Shown: one piece after another, positions 62,372-64,000 of the stretch
How positions within the stretch are numbered: position 1 is the stretch's first letter
Layout: every line of letters starts with the position of its first letter
Source: Aromatoleum anaerobium
GTDB taxonomy: Bacteria; Pseudomonadota; Gammaproteobacteria; Burkholderiales; Rhodocyclaceae
NCBI RefSeq assembly: GCF_012910705.2
Contig: NZ_WTVG02000035.1
Coordinates: 62,001-126,000, forward strand
DNA: 64,000 nucleotides
Direction of reading: 5' to 3'
Made by a program: the position numbers and the translations under genes
The notes under the pieces: generated by a model
Seen by the model: only the letters and a program-made list of their open reading frames with translations
Databases searched by the model: none
What the model was told of the DNA's origin: nothing

Positions 62372-63379
62372 CTATCCGTGCGCCCTTGCTCGAGCCACCA
62401 TGTTTCGTACGCCTTCGGACATATTGATCGGGGTCATTTCAAGGCTCGGATGCGAGGCCTGAAAGACGCGGAAAATCTCGTCCGCAAAGGCCTGCCCGAT
62501 CTCTTCGACACCGGCAAAATCGAGCACAACCGTCTGAAAGCGCTCGAAACGCATCGTCACCCGCTTGGCTTGCGAGCGCGACACGAGCTTCTCGCCCTCG
62601 TGCTGCGCAAGCCTCACCGGCACGATCGTCTTCGCAAAGGTATATTCCGCAGGCGCGGCAAATTCATCGAAGACGCCCCTGGTTGTGCGCGCGCTGTCAT
62701 TGTCGAGGGTCATCACCACCGTCGTTCCGGTCACCTCTCCTTCCCCGTCGATCAGCCAGTCGTCGCTTGCAGCCTCGTGCGAAAAGTACAGGTCCCGGGA
62801 GATGATCGAAAAGCTGTCGAACATCCGTGACGTGAAGAACACCCCTTCGCCGCTGTGCCGCGCAGGGTCTGTCGTCAGTTTGCCCTTGGCAAGCTCAAGG
62901 ATCGCTTCGCGCGGGTCGTACAGGCCCATCAGGCGCTGAATGCGGTGGAAGATACCTTCTTCTCCGTCATCGATGACGCGGGCAGTGGTTCGCAGCGCGT
63001 TGCGCTCGATGAAAACGGCTACTCGCTCCCCTTCGGAGTGATCGATCGCGTTATTGACCATCTCGGTGATCCCATAGCGCCAAATGTCGATCACGTTGGG
63101 CTGTAGATCCGAGACAAGCGGCGCGACATCGGCCAGCCACACCCGGTGTTCGTCGAGCCCTGTGATTGCGTAGGCCTTTCGCACCGACAGAAGCGGAAGC
63201 AGCGCGTACCGCCGACCGCGCCCCGCTCCTTCTGCCTTGATGACGTGCTCGCTCGCCATGCGTCTCAGCCGGGCAGCAATGGTTTGCCGAGAGACCCCGA
63301 GCTCCTTTGCTGCCGTGGTGGTCGGGTGCGCTTCACCTCTATCGATAATGCGCAAAATCAGCTTGTCGACGATGTCCAT
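62372..63379 (-). CDS. Winged-helix / HATPase / STAS-like (DUF4325) regulatory protein
   Basis: A 335-residue single-chain regulator. Residues about 1-60 form a winged helix (TTTAAKELGVSRQTIAARLR). Residues about 95-230 are a GHKL ATPase, with the N-box EMVNNAIDHS (E106, N109, N110), G1 DDGEEGI (about 138-144) and G2 SGEGV (about 176-180). Residues about 265-330 are a STAS-like DUF4325 domain (VVLDFAGVEEIGQAFADE). There is no phospho-His domain. By family, HATPase plus STAS pairs work as kinase/antagonist switches. Their fusion to a DNA-binding domain suggests a self-contained switch. Three phased repeats lie upstream. Confidence 0.8.
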   Translation of the reverse strand: MDIVDKLILRIIDRGEAHPTTTAAKELGVSRQTIAARLRRMASEHVIKAEGAGRGRRYALLPLLSVRKAYAITGLDEHRVWLADVAPLVSDLQPNVIDIWRYGITEMVNNAIDHSEGERVAVFIERNALRTTARVIDDGEEGIFHRIQRLMGLYDPREAILELAKGKLTTDPARHSGEGVFFTSRMFDSFSIISRDLYFSHEAASDDWLIDGEGEVTGTTVVMTLDNDSARTTRGVFDEFAAPAEYTFAKTIVPVRLAQHEGEKLVSRSQAKRVTMRFERFQTVVLDFAGVEEIGQAFADEIFRVFQASHPSLEMTPINMSEGVRNMVARARAHG

Positions 63380-63393
63380 GGCGCCCGGATAAG

Positions 63394-63443
63394 TAAAGTA
63401 TCTACCGGTTCAATGTAAAGTCACGCCAGAGAAATGTAAAGTG
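63394..63443 (-). promoter_or_regulatory. Three phased ACTTTAC repeats upstream of the winged-helix/ATPase gene
   Basis: On the minus strand ACTTTACATT occurs at 63443-63434 and 63422-63413, and ACTTTACTTA at 63400-63391. The starts are 21 and 22 bases apart, two helical turns, and 12 bases separate the last copy from the ATG at 63379. They are likely binding sites for a dimeric regulator, perhaps the protein encoded next to them. Confidence 0.6.
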
Positions 63444-63524
63444 CTCGCCCACATACCCTCCGCCACAGTAATTGTTGATCCCGGTCGTGAAGCCGGCCGC
63501 CTCAACGCTGGTCCGCATTGATGC

Positions 63525-63550
63525 GGCGGAAGGCGCTGCGCTTTTCCGCC
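63525..63550. repeat. REP-like hairpin 3
   Basis: GGCGGAA (63525-63531) pairs with TTCCGCC (63544-63550). Thirty-one bases from 63525 match those from 60190, so the element has at least two copies here. Confidence 0.7.
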
Positions 63551-63645
63551 CTACGTGCAGGTCGCGCAAATCGTATTCGCAGGCGCTGATGAGCCGGGTA
63601 TCCGCGCCGTCGGCACGAGCTGAGCTTCGTCGCCTGCCAGGGCCG

Positions 63646-64000
63646 CTACCACAGCGGCCGGGCGATGATCATCGCCTCGGCCGCTGCCGCGTCGAGTGGC
63701 CTGGCGAAGTGGTAGCCTTGGCCGTATTCCACCTGCAGCGCCCGCAGCTGCGCCAGCTGCCCGGCATTCTCGACCCCTTCGGCAATGAGGTCCATGTTCA
63801 GGGTGTGAGCCAGGATGACGATGGTCTGGATGATACTGGCATTCTCCCGGTCGACGTCCATGCGGCGCACGAACGAGGCGTCGATCTTCAGCGTATCGAT
63901 CGGGAAACGATGCAGGTAGGACAGCGATGAGTAGCCGGTGCCGAAATCGTCCATCAGCAGCTTGATTCCCAGGGCGCGCAACTTCTCCAGCACCACCGTC
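63646..64000 (-). CDS. EAL-domain cyclic-di-GMP phosphodiesterase (3' end; start outside window)
   Basis: The C-terminal 117 codons of a protein entering from the right edge. It holds the conserved EAL segments DDFGTGYSSLSYLHRFP, DTLKIDASFVRRMD, IAEGVE and GYHFARPL, all as in active c-di-GMP phosphodiesterases. The N-terminal half and any GGDEF or sensor domains are outside, so overall architecture is unknown. Confidence 0.9.
   Translation of the reverse strand, partial: TVVLEKLRALGIKLLMDDFGTGYSSLSYLHRFPIDTLKIDASFVRRMDVDRENASIIQTIVILAHTLNMDLIAEGVENAGQLAQLRALQVEYGQGYHFARPLDAAAAEAMIIARPLW

Overview
The window is GC-rich DNA with dense, compact operons. Its gene content fits a betaproteobacterium of the Azoarcus/Aromatoleum/Thauera group (Rhodocyclales). 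This assignment is inferred from the aerobic phenylacetate cluster with a TetR-type PaaR, the complete System I cytochrome c maturation operon, a NarX/NarL pair beside a Crp/Fnr regulator, and the gmk-rpoZ-spoT order. No rRNA, tRNA or CRISPR array was seen.

Layout. (1) 1-3.1 kb: end of an RhlE-type RNA helicase, an HU protein and an Old Yellow Enzyme. (2) 3.2-8.1 kb: a Liv-type ABC transporter (LivF, a fused LivM-LivG, LivH and a binding protein), followed by paaR. (3) 9-17.2 kb: a long leftward paa operon, transcribed paaG-H-I-K-A-B-C-D-E. It diverges from rightward paaN, paaY and a cupin gene. The shared promoter region has a perfect TetR-type operator and an Fnr-like box. Together these genes activate phenylacetate to its CoA thioester, epoxidise the ring, isomerise it, open it and begin beta-oxidation. 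PaaF and PaaJ equivalents are not in the window. (4) 20.3-23.9 kb: yjcH-actP (acetate uptake), with actP split by an IS1182-type insertion that left a 4-bp duplication. (5) 24-29 kb: an OpgB-like sulfatase-fold enzyme, alanine racemase, a large unknown lipoprotein and a DUF2249 protein. (6) 29.1-36.1 kb: ccmABCDEFGHI, all leftward with overlapping stops and starts. (7) 36.3-41.8 kb: a TPR protein, narL-narX, and a divergent Dnr/Fnr-like regulator with a NarL-type 7-2-7 palindrome between them. (8) 41.9-58.7 kb: housekeeping genes, including an exonuclease-GIY-YIG fusion, spoT-rpoZ-gmk, a DnaJ-like protein, DsbA-, CreA- and TlpA-like proteins, a Tat-exported transglutaminase, an LplT-like carrier, cspA, a YegD-like Hsp70, purU, thrH and ilvA. 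(9) 58.8-64 kb: an accessory zone with an IS110-type transposase and a structured noncoding flank, REP-like hairpins, an AT-richer islet with two orphan genes, a second transglutaminase, and the start of an EAL protein. It also holds an unusual winged-helix/ATPase/STAS-like protein preceded by helically phased repeats.

The most promising under-described item is the winged-helix/HATPase/STAS-like protein with its phased repeats at 62.4-63.45 kb. Next come the dual-control phenylacetate promoter and the IS110 noncoding region. All functional claims rest on motifs read by eye. No database or alignment was run.
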